The notes: generated by a model not told the origin, from the letters alone. A DNA stretch of 64,000 nucleotides from Thiomicrospira aerophila AL3 (GCF_000227665.2 NZ_CP007030.1:1550001-1614000); one strand, 5' to 3'. Shown: positions 18,064 to 27,081, numbered from the stretch's first letter. Translations and numbers: made by a program.

Positions 18064-18624
18064 GTGGATGTAAGTCAACGCAGGTTTTTTCGACTGGATG
18101 TTAAGATACCTTGTGGTTATCATGTTTTGACTCAGCAAGAAGCTAACATTAGTGTCTTACCCAACGTACCTGACTCAAAATTTATTGAAAACCATTTCTT
18201 GCCAAGTTTTACCAAAATTGATCAGGAAATCCAGCAAGCGCTTGATTTAATCGGTCAAAAAAGTCGAGTATTGAGTGATATTATTACCTTGATCAATAAA
18301 AAAATTGACCTTTTTCATGACCGGATCCAATTTTCTGACCTAACCAATACACTACCAATAAGAGACGTCAATCTCAGCGGTAACGGCATTATGTTGCCTA
18401 TCAAAGAGATGGTCACGAAAGAGCACAAAGTCGATATTATTTTCAAAACATCCCCGACTAGTGAACCCATACTCGTTCGCTGCACTGTCGTCAATATAGT
18501 GCGCGATAACAACATTCAAAAAGTCGCACTCACTTTTGATCGAATCTCTGAAAAACAACAACGTGAGATAGTCTACTTCTTACAAAACAAAGAAATTGAA
18601 TACAACCTGAAATCACGCACTTAA
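18064..18624 (+). CDS. PilZ-domain c-di-GMP receptor
   Basis: A 186-residue cytoplasmic protein starting at GTG 18064 with AAGGGG at good spacing. RRFFRLDVKIPCGY near the N-terminus resembles the RxxxR arginine motif of PilZ proteins, and DVNLSGNGIMLP (about residues 100-112) matches D/NxSxxG. Between them lies a long helical insertion (about residues 40-90) not found in a minimal PilZ domain. Its place directly after flgMN suggests c-di-GMP control of flagellar function. Its 3' end overlaps the convergent cysQ by 12 bases. Confidence 0.82.
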   Translation: MDVSQRRFFRLDVKIPCGYHVLTQQEANISVLPNVPDSKFIENHFLPSFTKIDQEIQQALDLIGQKSRVLSDIITLINKKIDLFHDRIQFSDLTNTLPIRDVNLSGNGIMLPIKEMVTKEHKVDIIFKTSPTSEPILVRCTVVNIVRDNNIQKVALTFDRISEKQQREIVYFLQNKEIEYNLKSRT

Positions 18625-19446
18625 GGCACTGAGCATGACAGCATGCTCCTGCAACCAGGCTAAATCTCCAATCACTACAAAATGGGGGTTTAGCAAATCT
18701 TCCGTTGGGAAATAACGCAAGGGTTGTAACGACATATCTAGCAATGCCCCGCCAGCCGCCTCTACAATAACTTGGGATGCCGCAGTATCCCAATGAGAGG
18801 TAGGACCAAAGCGTGGATAAATATCCGCTTGCCCCGTCGCCACTAAACAGGATTTAAGTGCCGAACCCATCGGAAGATACTCGACCCCTTCGTCTTTTAA
18901 TCGCTCTAGCACACTATCTAAACGTCGGCCATGCCGACGACTCGCGGTGACCTTAAAAGGTGCCTGCGCCGGTGTCCGCGTGCGCAGCTTTTGGAGACGG
19001 CCATCTCGCGCCAACATCGCCTCCCCCCCCTCATAGGCGCTAAACATTTGATTAGTCACCGGTGCAAAAATCACGCCTAACCGCGCAATGCCATCGACAA
19101 CCAATGCAATATTGACGCAAAACTCATTGGTTCGCTCGACAAACTCTTTCGTACCATCTAACGGATCAACCAACCAAAAGCATGACCAGGCCTGGCGCTG
19201 AGCAAAAGGCGTATTAACAAGGTTTTCTTCGCTCACCACGGGAATATGTGGGGTTAACTTTGTTAAGCCCTCACGGATGAGTTGATCGGCCAAACGATCC
19301 GCCTCAGTCACAGGTGAGCCATCCTGCTTCTGCTCGACATGGCAATCGGGACACTGATAAATATCCATAATAACCAGCCCTGCTTGTCTTGCTAGATGGC
19401 ACACACTGGGCAACCAGGCCTGGTAATCTTGATGAGTGGGTGTCAC
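18613..19446 (-). CDS. cysQ: 3'(2'),5'-bisphosphate nucleotidase
   Basis: Inositol-monophosphatase-fold enzyme of 277 residues that removes 3'-phosphoadenosine-5'-phosphate made during sulfate assimilation. Motifs: DGSPVTEADRLAD, VSEEN, FWLVDPLDGTKEFVERTNEFCVNIAL, and HWDTAASQVIVEAAGG, all metal and substrate contacts. The start is GTG at 19446, overlapping the TGA of nudE in GTGA, with GGGGA upstream, so the pair is translationally coupled. Two CAGGCCTG copies lie in this gene, each read as Gln-Ala-Trp. Confidence 0.94.
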   Translation of the reverse strand: MTPTHQDYQAWLPSVCHLARQAGLVIMDIYQCPDCHVEQKQDGSPVTEADRLADQLIREGLTKLTPHIPVVSEENLVNTPFAQRQAWSCFWLVDPLDGTKEFVERTNEFCVNIALVVDGIARLGVIFAPVTNQMFSAYEGGEAMLARDGRLQKLRTRTPAQAPFKVTASRRHGRRLDSVLERLKDEGVEYLPMGSALKSCLVATGQADIYPRFGPTSHWDTAASQVIVEAAGGALLDMSLQPLRYFPTEDLLNPHFVVIGDLAWLQEHAVMLSALSA

Positions 19447-20024
19447 GCAATTTTCCCCAAATGAGTTAAAGTTAAAAATAACGCAGCATAGGCACGCCCC
19501 TCGCTAAATTCTGCCTGGGCCAGCAATTCTGGCCAGCGGGCAAGCGGCCAATGCAGCGTTTGTAGTGGCTCGGGCTCGTCACCCGCATCTGAGATGTCAA
19601 CCTGCAAGTCTTGTGCTAACACCAGATGCGTATGATGATCCATGTAACTGGCAGCTAAACTGACCTTGTCAAGCAGATGTAAACGACTAGGGCGAAAACC
19701 AATTTCCTCCTGACATTCTCGAACCGAGGCATCTTGCCAAGATTCGCCCGGATCGATTTTCCCTTTCGGAAAGCCCAGCTCATAACGCCCGACACCGGCG
19801 CTCCATTCACGAATCAGCACAAGTGCATCACTAACAATAGGCACCACCAGCACCGCACCAGCACTCTGCGAGACCAAGCGCTCATAGTCCGCAGTCACCC
19901 CATTACTAAAACACAAGGATTGCTGTTCGATATTAAACAATCGAGTCTTAAGCAAGGGTTGCGTAGCTAAAATCTGCGGACCCTGCAGTGGTAAGACAGA
20001 GGGTAAATCTGGGTTTGCCTTCAT
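19443..20024 (-). CDS. nudE: ADP compounds hydrolase (Nudix)
   Basis: Nudix enzyme of 193 residues acting on ADP-ribose, Ap3A and NADH-type compounds. The Nudix box is complete: GFPKGKIDPGES followed by RECQEEIGF. The upstream YERLVSQSAGAVLVVPI and the arrangement ahead of cysQ match NudE of other gammaproteobacteria. Transcribed away from the HAD nucleotidase across a 119-base intergenic region. Confidence 0.9.
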   Translation of the reverse strand: MKANPDLPSVLPLQGPQILATQPLLKTRLFNIEQQSLCFSNGVTADYERLVSQSAGAVLVVPIVSDALVLIREWSAGVGRYELGFPKGKIDPGESWQDASVRECQEEIGFRPSRLHLLDKVSLAASYMDHHTHLVLAQDLQVDISDAGDEPEPLQTLHWPLARWPELLAQAEFSEGRAYAALFLTLTHLGKIA

Positions 20025-20143
20025 GATTTAAACAACCTTAGCCATCGATTCGGCATGCATTCGGTTTAAGTAGTAAAGAAATACCGTTATAATCAGAGCA
20101 TCATAAGTTAAAGCCCGTCATTGAGCAACCAACAGGAGCATTG

Positions 20144-20827
20144 ATGCAACCAGAACGCTGGCAACAAATAGATACCGTGCTACTCGATATGGATGGCACG
20201 CTGCTTGATTTGCATTTTGACTGGACGTTTTGGATGGACTATTTGCCCAAAGCCTATGCCGAACATCATCATCTTCCGCTAGAGCAAGCGCAACATACCG
20301 TCAGAACAGCTATTGCAGAGCAAACTGGCACGCTTAATTGGTATTGTTTAGATTATTGGAGCGAGCGATTTGAGTTGTCTGTTGCAGATTTGAAACAAGA
20401 TATTAAACATCTCATTCGCGCCCACCCCGATGTGCTCAATTTTCTAGATGCATTGAAAAAAAACCATAAACAGGTGATTATGGTCACCAACGCGCATCGC
20501 GATGCCCTGGCCCTGAAGTTAGAAATGACGCAGATCGCCCCCTATTTTGATCAGATGATTTCTGCGCATGATTATCGCTGTCCAAAAGAAGACCCCTCAC
20601 TTTGGGCTAAAATTCAACAAGACGTGCCGTTTGATCCTGAACGCACATTGTTAATTGATGACAATATTCGCGCACTACAGACCGCCGAATCCTTTGGGAT
20701 TAAATATTTGTTAGCAGCCATTCATGTCAGCCCGCACCTCGACAAAATCGATCCGCAAGGCTTTGATTTTTTTGAATTCTTTAGTGAAATCATGCCTCCA
20801 AGTACATCACCACAAGGCACGCTATGA
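20144..20827 (+). CDS. yrfG: GMP/IMP nucleotidase, HAD family
   Basis: HAD-superfamily phosphatase of 227 residues. Motif I is LLDMDGTLLDLHFDWTFW, motif II MVTNAH, and motif IV LLIDDNIRAL, with AHDYRCPKEDPSLW between. This long motif I context is typical of YrfG, shown in E. coli to favour GMP and IMP. ATG at 20144 has AGGAG at eight bases; a TTG just before it is less likely. The end overlaps the next gene by four bases (ATGA). Confidence 0.88.
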   Translation: MQPERWQQIDTVLLDMDGTLLDLHFDWTFWMDYLPKAYAEHHHLPLEQAQHTVRTAIAEQTGTLNWYCLDYWSERFELSVADLKQDIKHLIRAHPDVLNFLDALKKNHKQVIMVTNAHRDALALKLEMTQIAPYFDQMISAHDYRCPKEDPSLWAKIQQDVPFDPERTLLIDDNIRALQTAESFGIKYLLAAIHVSPHLDKIDPQGFDFFEFFSEIMPPSTSPQGTL

Positions 20828-21384
20828 CCCATAACTGGCAACAGCGGATTAAGCAGGCCTGGCGCAATCCTTGGATAAATAACGGCGTTTGGATTTTAGC
20901 CGCTGTTATTATTTATTTAGTGCTTCGCCCTTATTTTCAGGGCGATGTGGTGCGAGATCAAGCGCCAGATTTTCAAGTATATAGCCTGAGCGGCGACCCC
21001 ATTACCCTCAGTGAGTTGCGTGGCGAAGCAGTACTCATCCACTTTTGGGCCACCTGGTGCCCAATCTGTACCTTCTCGCGCGACGGAGTCGAAAATATTG
21101 GCCGCGATTACCGAGTTTTAAGCATTGCGACGCAATCGGGCAGCGATGCCGAACTTTTAGCTTATGCACAAGAACATGGCATGAATCCGGCCTGGATTAT
21201 CAACGACCAAGATGGCCAGTTATTCCGCCGTTATGGCGCAAAAGCCGTGCCGGCCGACTTTATTATTAACCCTCATGGCGATGTACAATTTGTTGAAGTT
21301 GGTGTCACCTCTGCCTGGGGCTTGCGTATGCGTCTCTGGTGGGCGCAGCGTTTTAGCAAGCAAACCTCACCTCATCCCGCCTAA
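20824..21384 (+). CDS. Membrane-anchored periplasmic thiol oxidoreductase (ScsD/TlpA-like)
   Basis: A 186-residue protein: one N-terminal membrane helix (about 20-36) then a periplasmic thioredoxin domain with active site FWATWCPICTFSRDG. The remainder has the TlpA insert pattern, ending with cis-Pro in AKAVPADFIINPHG. The combination of HAD nucleotidase followed by this protein recurs in gammaproteobacteria; ScsD-like protein disulfide oxidoreductase is the closest family I know. Start overlaps the previous stop in ATGA. Confidence 0.87.
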   Translation: MTHNWQQRIKQAWRNPWINNGVWILAAVIIYLVLRPYFQGDVVRDQAPDFQVYSLSGDPITLSELRGEAVLIHFWATWCPICTFSRDGVENIGRDYRVLSIATQSGSDAELLAYAQEHGMNPAWIINDQDGQLFRRYGAKAVPADFIINPHGDVQFVEVGVTSAWGLRMRLWWAQRFSKQTSPHPA

Positions 21385-21411
21385 TGACCCTTTTTGGAAT
21401 TTAAATAAACC

Positions 21412-23289
21412 ATGGCTTTATTATTTCTACGCGATATTTCCCTTAGTTTTGGTGCGGCCGCACTGCTCGATAAAATCCATTTCCAAGTCGACAGCGGCGA
21501 ACGCGTCTGTATCGTCGGACGTAACGGTGAAGGGAAATCCACCCTGCTTAAAGTCATCGAAGGCATCCAGCCTGCTGATGAAGGCAGTCGCATTGTGCAA
21601 GACGGGGTCAAAATCGCCAAATTGCGCCAGGATGTACCGCATGATATTGAAGGCTCCATTTTTGATGTGGTGGCGCTGGGTTTAGGCGACATAGGCGAAA
21701 CCCTCAAGGCCTATCACCATGCCGCGCTGGAAGGCGATATGGATCAGCTTGAAAAACTGCAACACAAAATAGAAGCGCAAAACGGCTGGGAAATGAATCA
21801 GCAGGTGGACACGATTTTATCCAAACTCGATCTGCCGGCCGATGACGAATTTTCTGCCCTGTCCGGCGGCATGAAACGCCGGGTACTATTGGCGCAAGCG
21901 CTGGTGCAAAAACCGGATATTTTATTGCTCGACGAACCGACTAACCATTTGGATATCCCCTCTATTCAATGGCTGGAAGGCTTTATTAAAAGCCTGCGCT
22001 GTGCACTGGTGTTTATCACCCATGATCGCGCATTTCTGCAAGCCCTTGCCACCCGGATTGTCGAGGTTGATCGCGGCCAGTTGTTTAACTGGGAATGTGA
22101 TTACGCCACCTACTTAGAACGCAAACAAGCCCAGCTCGAATCCGAAGCCAAATCCAATGCCGAGTTTGATAAAAAACTGGCGCAAGAAGAAGTCTGGATT
22201 CGTCAAGGCATTAAAGCCCGCCGCACCCGCAACGAAGGCCGCGTGCGTGCGCTAGAAAAATTGCGTTTGGAACGTCAGGCGCGTCGCAGCCAACAAGGCA
22301 GTGCCAATCTACAGGTCAATGTCGCCGACACCTCCGGCAAAAAGGTCATCGAAATTACAGACCTCAGTTTTGCTTGGCCGGATAAGGTCATTGTCAAAGA
22401 CTTCTCCACACTTATTGTGCGCGGCGATAAGGTCGGCCTGATCGGCCCGAACGGCTGTGGCAAATCCACGCTGCTCAAACTGCTGCTTGGTCAAGAGCAA
22501 CCGCAGCAAGGCCGTGTTGAACTCGGCACCAATTTACAAATCGCCTATTTTGACCAACACCGCGCCAAACTGAATGAAGAACTATCTGTTGCGGAAAACG
22601 TGATGGATTCGAGTGACTATGTCGAAATCAACGGCCAACGCAAACACATTATTGGCTATTTAAGTGATTTCCTCTTCGCCCCTGACCGCGCACGCCAACC
22701 GGTGAAATCCCTCTCCGGTGGTGAACGCAATCGCCTGCTGCTGGCACAAGTGTTTGCCAAGCCGTCCAACCTGCTGATTCTTGACGAACCCACCAACGAT
22801 CTCGATGTCGAAACCCTTGAATTGCTTGAAGACCTGTTGCTTAACTATCAAGGCACCGTGCTAATTGTTAGCCATGACCGCGCCTTTTTAAACAATGTGG
22901 TGACCAGCTCAATCGTATTTGATGCACCAGGCCTGGTAAATGAGTATGTCGGCGGTTATGACGATTGGTTGCGCCAACGCCCGAATCTTGATACATCAAG
23001 CGCCAAAACTAAATCACTCACTAAAAGCGAAGCAAAAGTAGAAACCAAGGTGGACGACAAGCCCGCCAAAAAACTCAGTTATAAAGACCAACGCGAATAC
23101 GACGCCCTGCCCGGCTTGATTGAACAGCTCGAAACCGAACTCGAAGCCCTAGGTGCACAAGTGGCTGACCCAGAGTTTTATCAACAAGACCAAAGCGCCA
23201 TTGACAAAATCCTAGCTAAAATACAACATAAAGAATCCCAACTCGAACAAGCGTTTGAACGCTGGGAAATGTTAGAAAGCCAATTATAA
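21412..23289 (+). CDS. uup: ABC-F ATPase Uup
   Basis: Cytoplasmic ATPase of 625 residues with two ABC domains and no membrane part; Uup-type ABC-F proteins act on ribosomes and affect transposon excision. First Walker A GRNGEGKST, signature LSGGMKRR; second Walker A GPNGCGKST, signature LSGGERNR, each followed by LLLDEPTNHLD or LILDEPTNDLD. The C-terminal coiled coil (about residues 555-625), which defines Uup against EttA, is present as LPGLIEQLETELEALGAQV. GC content and third-position usage look slightly higher than in neighbouring genes, by eye. Confidence 0.95.
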   Translation: MALLFLRDISLSFGAAALLDKIHFQVDSGERVCIVGRNGEGKSTLLKVIEGIQPADEGSRIVQDGVKIAKLRQDVPHDIEGSIFDVVALGLGDIGETLKAYHHAALEGDMDQLEKLQHKIEAQNGWEMNQQVDTILSKLDLPADDEFSALSGGMKRRVLLAQALVQKPDILLLDEPTNHLDIPSIQWLEGFIKSLRCALVFITHDRAFLQALATRIVEVDRGQLFNWECDYATYLERKQAQLESEAKSNAEFDKKLAQEEVWIRQGIKARRTRNEGRVRALEKLRLERQARRSQQGSANLQVNVADTSGKKVIEITDLSFAWPDKVIVKDFSTLIVRGDKVGLIGPNGCGKSTLLKLLLGQEQPQQGRVELGTNLQIAYFDQHRAKLNEELSVAENVMDSSDYVEINGQRKHIIGYLSDFLFAPDRARQPVKSLSGGERNRLLLAQVFAKPSNLLILDEPTNDLDVETLELLEDLLLNYQGTVLIVSHDRAFLNNVVTSSIVFDAPGLVNEYVGGYDDWLRQRPNLDTSSAKTKSLTKSEAKVETKVDDKPAKKLSYKDQREYDALPGLIEQLETELEALGAQVADPEFYQQDQSAIDKILAKIQHKESQLEQAFERWEMLESQL

Positions 23290-23349
23290 ATTTGGCTAAT
23301 AAGGCAAGTTTGCTAGAATGTATTTCTGAGTCCAGAAAAGGAAATCGTC

Positions 23350-23583
23350 ATGTCTGCTATTGAATTTAAAACAACCGCACTGGGTGAACATATTGATATT
23401 CCTGCGCAATTTAAATCCCTTTTTAAAAAGCCGGTAAAAATCACAGTGCGCCTAGACGAAGACAGCGAAACCCAGCAATCACGCTTCGAGCAGAATTATG
23501 TAGAAGTTGAAAATGTGTTTGGCGAGATCAACCTCGATTTAAGCAAATTTAAGTTTGATCGCGAGCAAGCCAATGAGCGCTAA
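23350..23583 (+). CDS. Putative antitoxin of a VapC-type module
   Basis: A 77-residue acidic protein with AAAAGGAAA before its ATG. No DNA-binding fold is obvious; the C-terminus SKFKFDREQANER is charged, as in antitoxins that wrap a PIN toxin. It is called an antitoxin because its stop overlaps the start of a PIN-domain remnant in the classic arrangement. The partner is destroyed, so this gene may be on its way out, or act against related toxins elsewhere. Confidence 0.65.
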   Translation: MSAIEFKTTALGEHIDIPAQFKSLFKKPVKITVRLDEDSETQQSRFEQNYVEVENVFGEINLDLSKFKFDREQANER

Positions 23584-23773
23584 GGCTTTTCTTGATACCA
23601 ATATCTTGATTTATGCCTTTGATCAGGATCAGATCAAAAAACAACGTGCTATGCACTTAATTGTTGCTACCGCATTGGGCGCAAAATGCGATAACCTCTA
23701 CTCAGAAGACCTACAACATGGTCTAGTCATTGACAACCAACTTCAAGTTATCAATCCATTTCGGCGGGATTAA
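23573..23773 (+). pseudogene. PIN-domain toxin (VapC-like) with an in-frame internal deletion
   Basis: Only 66 residues remain. The first 24 or so match the start of PIN toxins (KAFLDTNILIYAFDQD, with the first catalytic Asp), and the rest match their end (VATALGAKCDNLYSEDLQHG, then INPF). Full toxins have about 130-140 residues, so some 70-80 residues have been lost between, joined in frame at HLI/VATAL. The missing part carries the second and third acidic active-site residues, so nuclease activity is unlikely. The start ATG overlaps the antitoxin stop. Confidence 0.75.
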
Positions 23774-23789
23774 CTTGTTTGAACCTCGA

Positions 23790-24659
23790 ATGTTAGTAAT
23801 GCGCAACCACCTACAGCAGTTATTCAAACCAGCAGGCCTGCTGGTTATGGTGTTGTTGTTTGCGGGTTGTCAGCAAGACACTTCTGTTGAACCTAGCACA
23901 CAATCACTTGATCACGCACCCGCACCAGGCCTGGTGCTGGCGGTGCCGCCCTATGAAATGCCATCGCGCATTCAGCAGCGTTTCGAACCGTTGGTGCACT
24001 ACTTAAGCGTGGTACTAAACCAACCCGTATCACTCTATATCACCCACAGCTACGAAGACCAGATAAAACGCTTAGTCAATGGTGAGGTAGATTTGGCCTA
24101 CATCGGACCGGTATCTTACCTAAAGGCACAAAAAACGGCTGCAACTGCAGGCCAACCATTGCAACTTATTGCTGCAGAAGCACCATATCGTGCCGCCGTC
24201 ATTGTTCATGAAAACAGTGATATTACCTATTTACCTGAACTCCTCAATCGCTCCATTGCATTTGGATCCTACCACTCCTACAGCGGTCACTTTATTATTC
24301 GTCAATTGTTGCGCTTAGATGGTATTTATCTTAACGACCTGCAGTTTTATAGTTTTTTAGGGCGCCATGAACGCGCAATTATGAGTGTCGTGCATCAAGA
24401 GTTTGATGCTGCAGCAACAACTGAAGGTCTTGCTCAACGGTTTATTAATAATGGATACCCTATAAAAATTATTCGCACCTCTGAGTTTTTGGCGCCTACA
24501 GTCATAGTTGCAAGTGACCAGCTACCAAGTACACAACGAGAAAAGCTGATTGAAGCTTTACTCTTTAATCCCGCACCAGACTTGGAATTTAACTTTTATG
24601 ATGTTGCAGATGAAGAATTTGCCGAAGTGGCGCGCATCCTTCATAAACTAGAACGCTAG
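23790..24659 (+). CDS. PhnD-like solute-binding lipoprotein
   Basis: About 289 residues. A lipoprotein signal ends at the lipobox LLFAGC. The mature part is a type II periplasmic binding protein of the phosphate/phosphite/phosphonate group: VPPYEMPSRIQQRFEPLVHYLS, then GEVDLAYIGPVSYLKA, and SIAFGSYHSYSGHFIIRQLL. No cysteine remains after the lipid Cys, so it lacks the thiol used by the arsenite sensor AioX. There is no ABC permease or ATPase nearby, but a sensor kinase and sigma-54 regulator follow, so a sensory role is likelier than transport. Starts at 23790 and 23799 are both possible; neither has a good ribosome site. Confidence 0.82.
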   Translation: MLVMRNHLQQLFKPAGLLVMVLLFAGCQQDTSVEPSTQSLDHAPAPGLVLAVPPYEMPSRIQQRFEPLVHYLSVVLNQPVSLYITHSYEDQIKRLVNGEVDLAYIGPVSYLKAQKTAATAGQPLQLIAAEAPYRAAVIVHENSDITYLPELLNRSIAFGSYHSYSGHFIIRQLLRLDGIYLNDLQFYSFLGRHERAIMSVVHQEFDAAATTEGLAQRFINNGYPIKIIRTSEFLAPTVIVASDQLPSTQREKLIEALLFNPAPDLEFNFYDVADEEFAEVARILHKLER

Positions 24660-24676
24660 AAACCACAGCCCTTGCA

Positions 24677-24698
24677 AAATGCAACGCCTGTTGCATTT
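24677..24698. promoter_or_regulatory. Perfect inverted repeat after the PhnD-like gene
   Basis: AAATGCAAC and GTTGCATTT face each other around GCCT, a perfect nine-base stem 17 bases after the stop. No U-run follows, so it may be a weak terminator or an operator for the porin gene 160 bases downstream. The sequence cannot decide between these. Confidence 0.4.
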
Positions 24699-24861
24699 CA
24701 CGCCCCTATCAAAAATACCAAAACCCATAAATAACTTAAAAATCAATAACTTATAAATTGGCACACTTATTTCTAAATAGGTGACATCGTTAAACGACGA
24801 TTAATAATAATTAAAAATTAGCAATAGCTGCAATTAAGGCTAACTAAAAGAGGGTTTTACC

Positions 24862-25959
24862 ATGAAATTAAGAGCAACAGCCATGGCGAGCGCCGTCGCC
24901 GCAATTTTAGCTTCACCCCTAGCCATCGCTGATGATGTACATAAGGTTTTTGGACAAGTCAATATTTCGGTGGATAGCACCTCCGTCAGTGGCAAGGGTT
25001 TAAGTGTGGGGCAAAAAGATGGCTCTGCCGCATTTGTTGGTCGTAATAAAGGCACGGGCTTTAAATCGAATGCCTCACGTATTGGTTTGATGGGCAATAT
25101 GGCGACAAATTTAGGCGACGCGCGCCTAACCTATGTTGCCGAACTTGAATACACTACAGTGGGTGACACGGGCGCTGATAACGTATTTGGTCGCGAAGCC
25201 ACTGTTGGCTTAAATAGTAAAACTTATGGCTTTATCCGCATGGGACGTTTAACCCCGATGTACAAAGCCAACTATGCCGCCATTGATCCTTGGACAGACC
25301 ATGTACTACAAGCGCGTGCCGGTGGCCAACAGGGTGCTTCAAGCTTAAATGCCAACTACTTTAATAACGCGATTGAGTACCGCTCACCTAACTTTAATGG
25401 TATTAGTTTTAGCGGTTTTTACTCCATAATGCATGATAAGTCTGATCAAAGAATGCATAACGCTGGGGCAATGGCTCGTTACCTTGGTGGCAATGCATCT
25501 GGTGTAGGTATTCGTTATATGAAAGACGGAATTCGACTTGCATTAGACACGATTAATATTGACGCTGATACGATCGGGGCTGGTGGAGTAGGCGGCGTCA
25601 ATGTTAAAAACGGCAACGCTAACAAACTAACGGCTGAATATAAGACAAAACAATATGCGCTAGCAGCACATTATGAAGATGCGACCGGTATTAACCAAGG
25701 CACTAACATTTTTGCTGTAGGTAGTTATTACCTTGGCCACTCCACATTTACAGCGAGTTATGGTGTTAACCAAGGTGACTCAAAAAACACATTTGGTACA
25801 AAAGATGCCACCACCATGGGGGTTGGCTACAAATACAAACTTAATCAGCGCTCAGACATCATCGCAGGCTACACCGTGCATGAACGCGATACCAACGCAG
25901 GTTTAAGCCGCCAAGCGAGCACCTTTACCGTCGGAATTGACGCGAAATTTGGTTATTAA
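24862..25959 (+). CDS. Outer-membrane porin (Gram-negative trimeric type)
   Basis: Signal peptide ending SPLAIADD, then about 340 residues of alternating beta strands in the general bacterial porin pattern: VFGQVNISVDS, FKSNASRIGLMG, VYVAELEY-like strands, a GREATVGLNSKTYGFIRMGRLTPMY block that fits the inward loop L3, IEYRSPNFNGISF, and a C-terminal strand ending in a Phe/Tyr pair (KFGY). The substrate is unknown. Position between a solute-binding protein and a two-component system suggests that it admits the sensed compound. A clear terminator follows. Confidence 0.9.
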   Translation: MKLRATAMASAVAAILASPLAIADDVHKVFGQVNISVDSTSVSGKGLSVGQKDGSAAFVGRNKGTGFKSNASRIGLMGNMATNLGDARLTYVAELEYTTVGDTGADNVFGREATVGLNSKTYGFIRMGRLTPMYKANYAAIDPWTDHVLQARAGGQQGASSLNANYFNNAIEYRSPNFNGISFSGFYSIMHDKSDQRMHNAGAMARYLGGNASGVGIRYMKDGIRLALDTINIDADTIGAGGVGGVNVKNGNANKLTAEYKTKQYALAAHYEDATGINQGTNIFAVGSYYLGHSTFTASYGVNQGDSKNTFGTKDATTMGVGYKYKLNQRSDIIAGYTVHERDTNAGLSRQASTFTVGIDAKFGY

Positions 25960-26015
25960 ATAACCAAACTGCTAAGGCTTGCAAACTTAGCAACTGCAAT
26001 GTTGAATGCTGTTTT

Positions 26016-26044
26016 TGCCGGGGCGTTGCTCCGGTCTTTTTTTA
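26016..26044 (+). terminator. Rho-independent terminator of the porin gene
   Basis: CCGGGGC and GCTCCGG pair (one G-U) around GTT, then TCTTTTTTT. It ends the porin transcript about 60 bases after the stop, so the MBL-fold gene needs its own promoter. Confidence 0.8.
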
Positions 26045-26129
26045 AGTCGAATTTATAGAGGCACACTTGTATAAAGCCGATTTTGATATACTTAAAAAAC
26101 TTGAATAATAACTAACGGAGAAATACAAA

Positions 26130-27050
26130 ATGAAACTAAATTGGTTTAGCTCAGCTGTGTTGGCCTGTGTGATCAGCGCCCCTGCTTTGGCCGATGTGGT
26201 AAAGTTTGAACAGGTCACTGACAATGTCTATGCCTTTATTGGTGAAATCGATGACCGTACCAAAGCCAATCTTGGCCTGAATGCCAATATTGGTTTAGTT
26301 GTAACGGATGCCGGTGCAGTCATCATTGATACTGGTGCCGGCCCGCGCTCGGCCGAAGCTATTGCTAAAGCTGCCAAAAAAATCACTGATCAAAAAATCG
26401 TTGCCGTGTTTAATACCGGGTCACAAGATCATCGTTGGTTAGGCAATGACTACTTTGCGCAACAAGGTGCGACCATCTATGCGATGGATACCACAGTGGC
26501 TACCCAACAAAACATGCTTGATTCGATCCTAAATAGAATTATGGCCGTAGACGACATTTTTCGTGATCAAACGCCTGTTCATGCGAGTGAACCCTTAACC
26601 GGTAAACACGCCAGTATCACTATTGGTGGCACCACCTTTGAAGTTAAATACTTCAACGACGCCCATTTCCCCGGTGATGTAGTGATTTGGTTACCCCAGT
26701 CAGAAGTCTTATTTAGCGGCGACCATGTCTATGTTGATCGCTTACTCGGTGTTCACCCACATACACATGCCGTTAAATGGTTAGACGCCTTTGAGCAGAT
26801 GATTCAATTACCGGCAAAATATATTGTGCCAGGGCATGGCGCGGTGTCGGACAAAGCAAAAGTTCAAGCTGAAACTGGTGATTATCTAAAACAACTGGTA
26901 GAAGCTATTAAAGAGGTGCAAGAAAACTTTGGTGCACTCGATGAAGTCACCCCGTCACGCGATTGGTCACAATTTCAACATTTGCGTCACTTTGATGGCT
27001 GGCATGGCCGTAATGTAAGCAATACCTTCATGCGCTTAGAAATGGAGTAA
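26130..27050 (+). CDS. Exported MBL-fold (SoxH-like) protein with altered metal motif
   Basis: A 306-residue protein with signal peptide ending PALAD. The metallo-beta-lactamase fold is clear: NANIGLVVTDAGAVIIDTGAG, then AHFPGDVVIWLP, EVLFSGDHVYVD and YIVPGHGAV. The central HxHxDH motif, however, is replaced by GSQDHR (residues 97-102 in NTGSQDHRWLGN). His179, Asp198 and His236 are kept, so the site is only partly canonical: Asp100 and His101 may serve in shifted positions, or one metal may be lost. Relatives near sox genes are called SoxH; function is unproven. Encoded between the porin and the sensor kinase. Confidence 0.82.
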   Translation: MKLNWFSSAVLACVISAPALADVVKFEQVTDNVYAFIGEIDDRTKANLGLNANIGLVVTDAGAVIIDTGAGPRSAEAIAKAAKKITDQKIVAVFNTGSQDHRWLGNDYFAQQGATIYAMDTTVATQQNMLDSILNRIMAVDDIFRDQTPVHASEPLTGKHASITIGGTTFEVKYFNDAHFPGDVVIWLPQSEVLFSGDHVYVDRLLGVHPHTHAVKWLDAFEQMIQLPAKYIVPGHGAVSDKAKVQAETGDYLKQLVEAIKEVQENFGALDEVTPSRDWSQFQHLRHFDGWHGRNVSNTFMRLEME

Positions 27051-27081
27051 TCCAAACGCATTAAACAGACAAGGGCTTCAA

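Noticed and set aside
23790-24659. Calling the PhnD-like lipoprotein AioX, an arsenite sensor
   Set aside because: Gene order fits, but no cysteine remains in the mature protein, and AioX depends on one to bind arsenite.
24759-24774. Firm sigma-54 promoter for the porin gene
   Set aside because: The -12 element reads TTTC instead of TTGC, and that G is nearly invariant; kept only as a weak finding.
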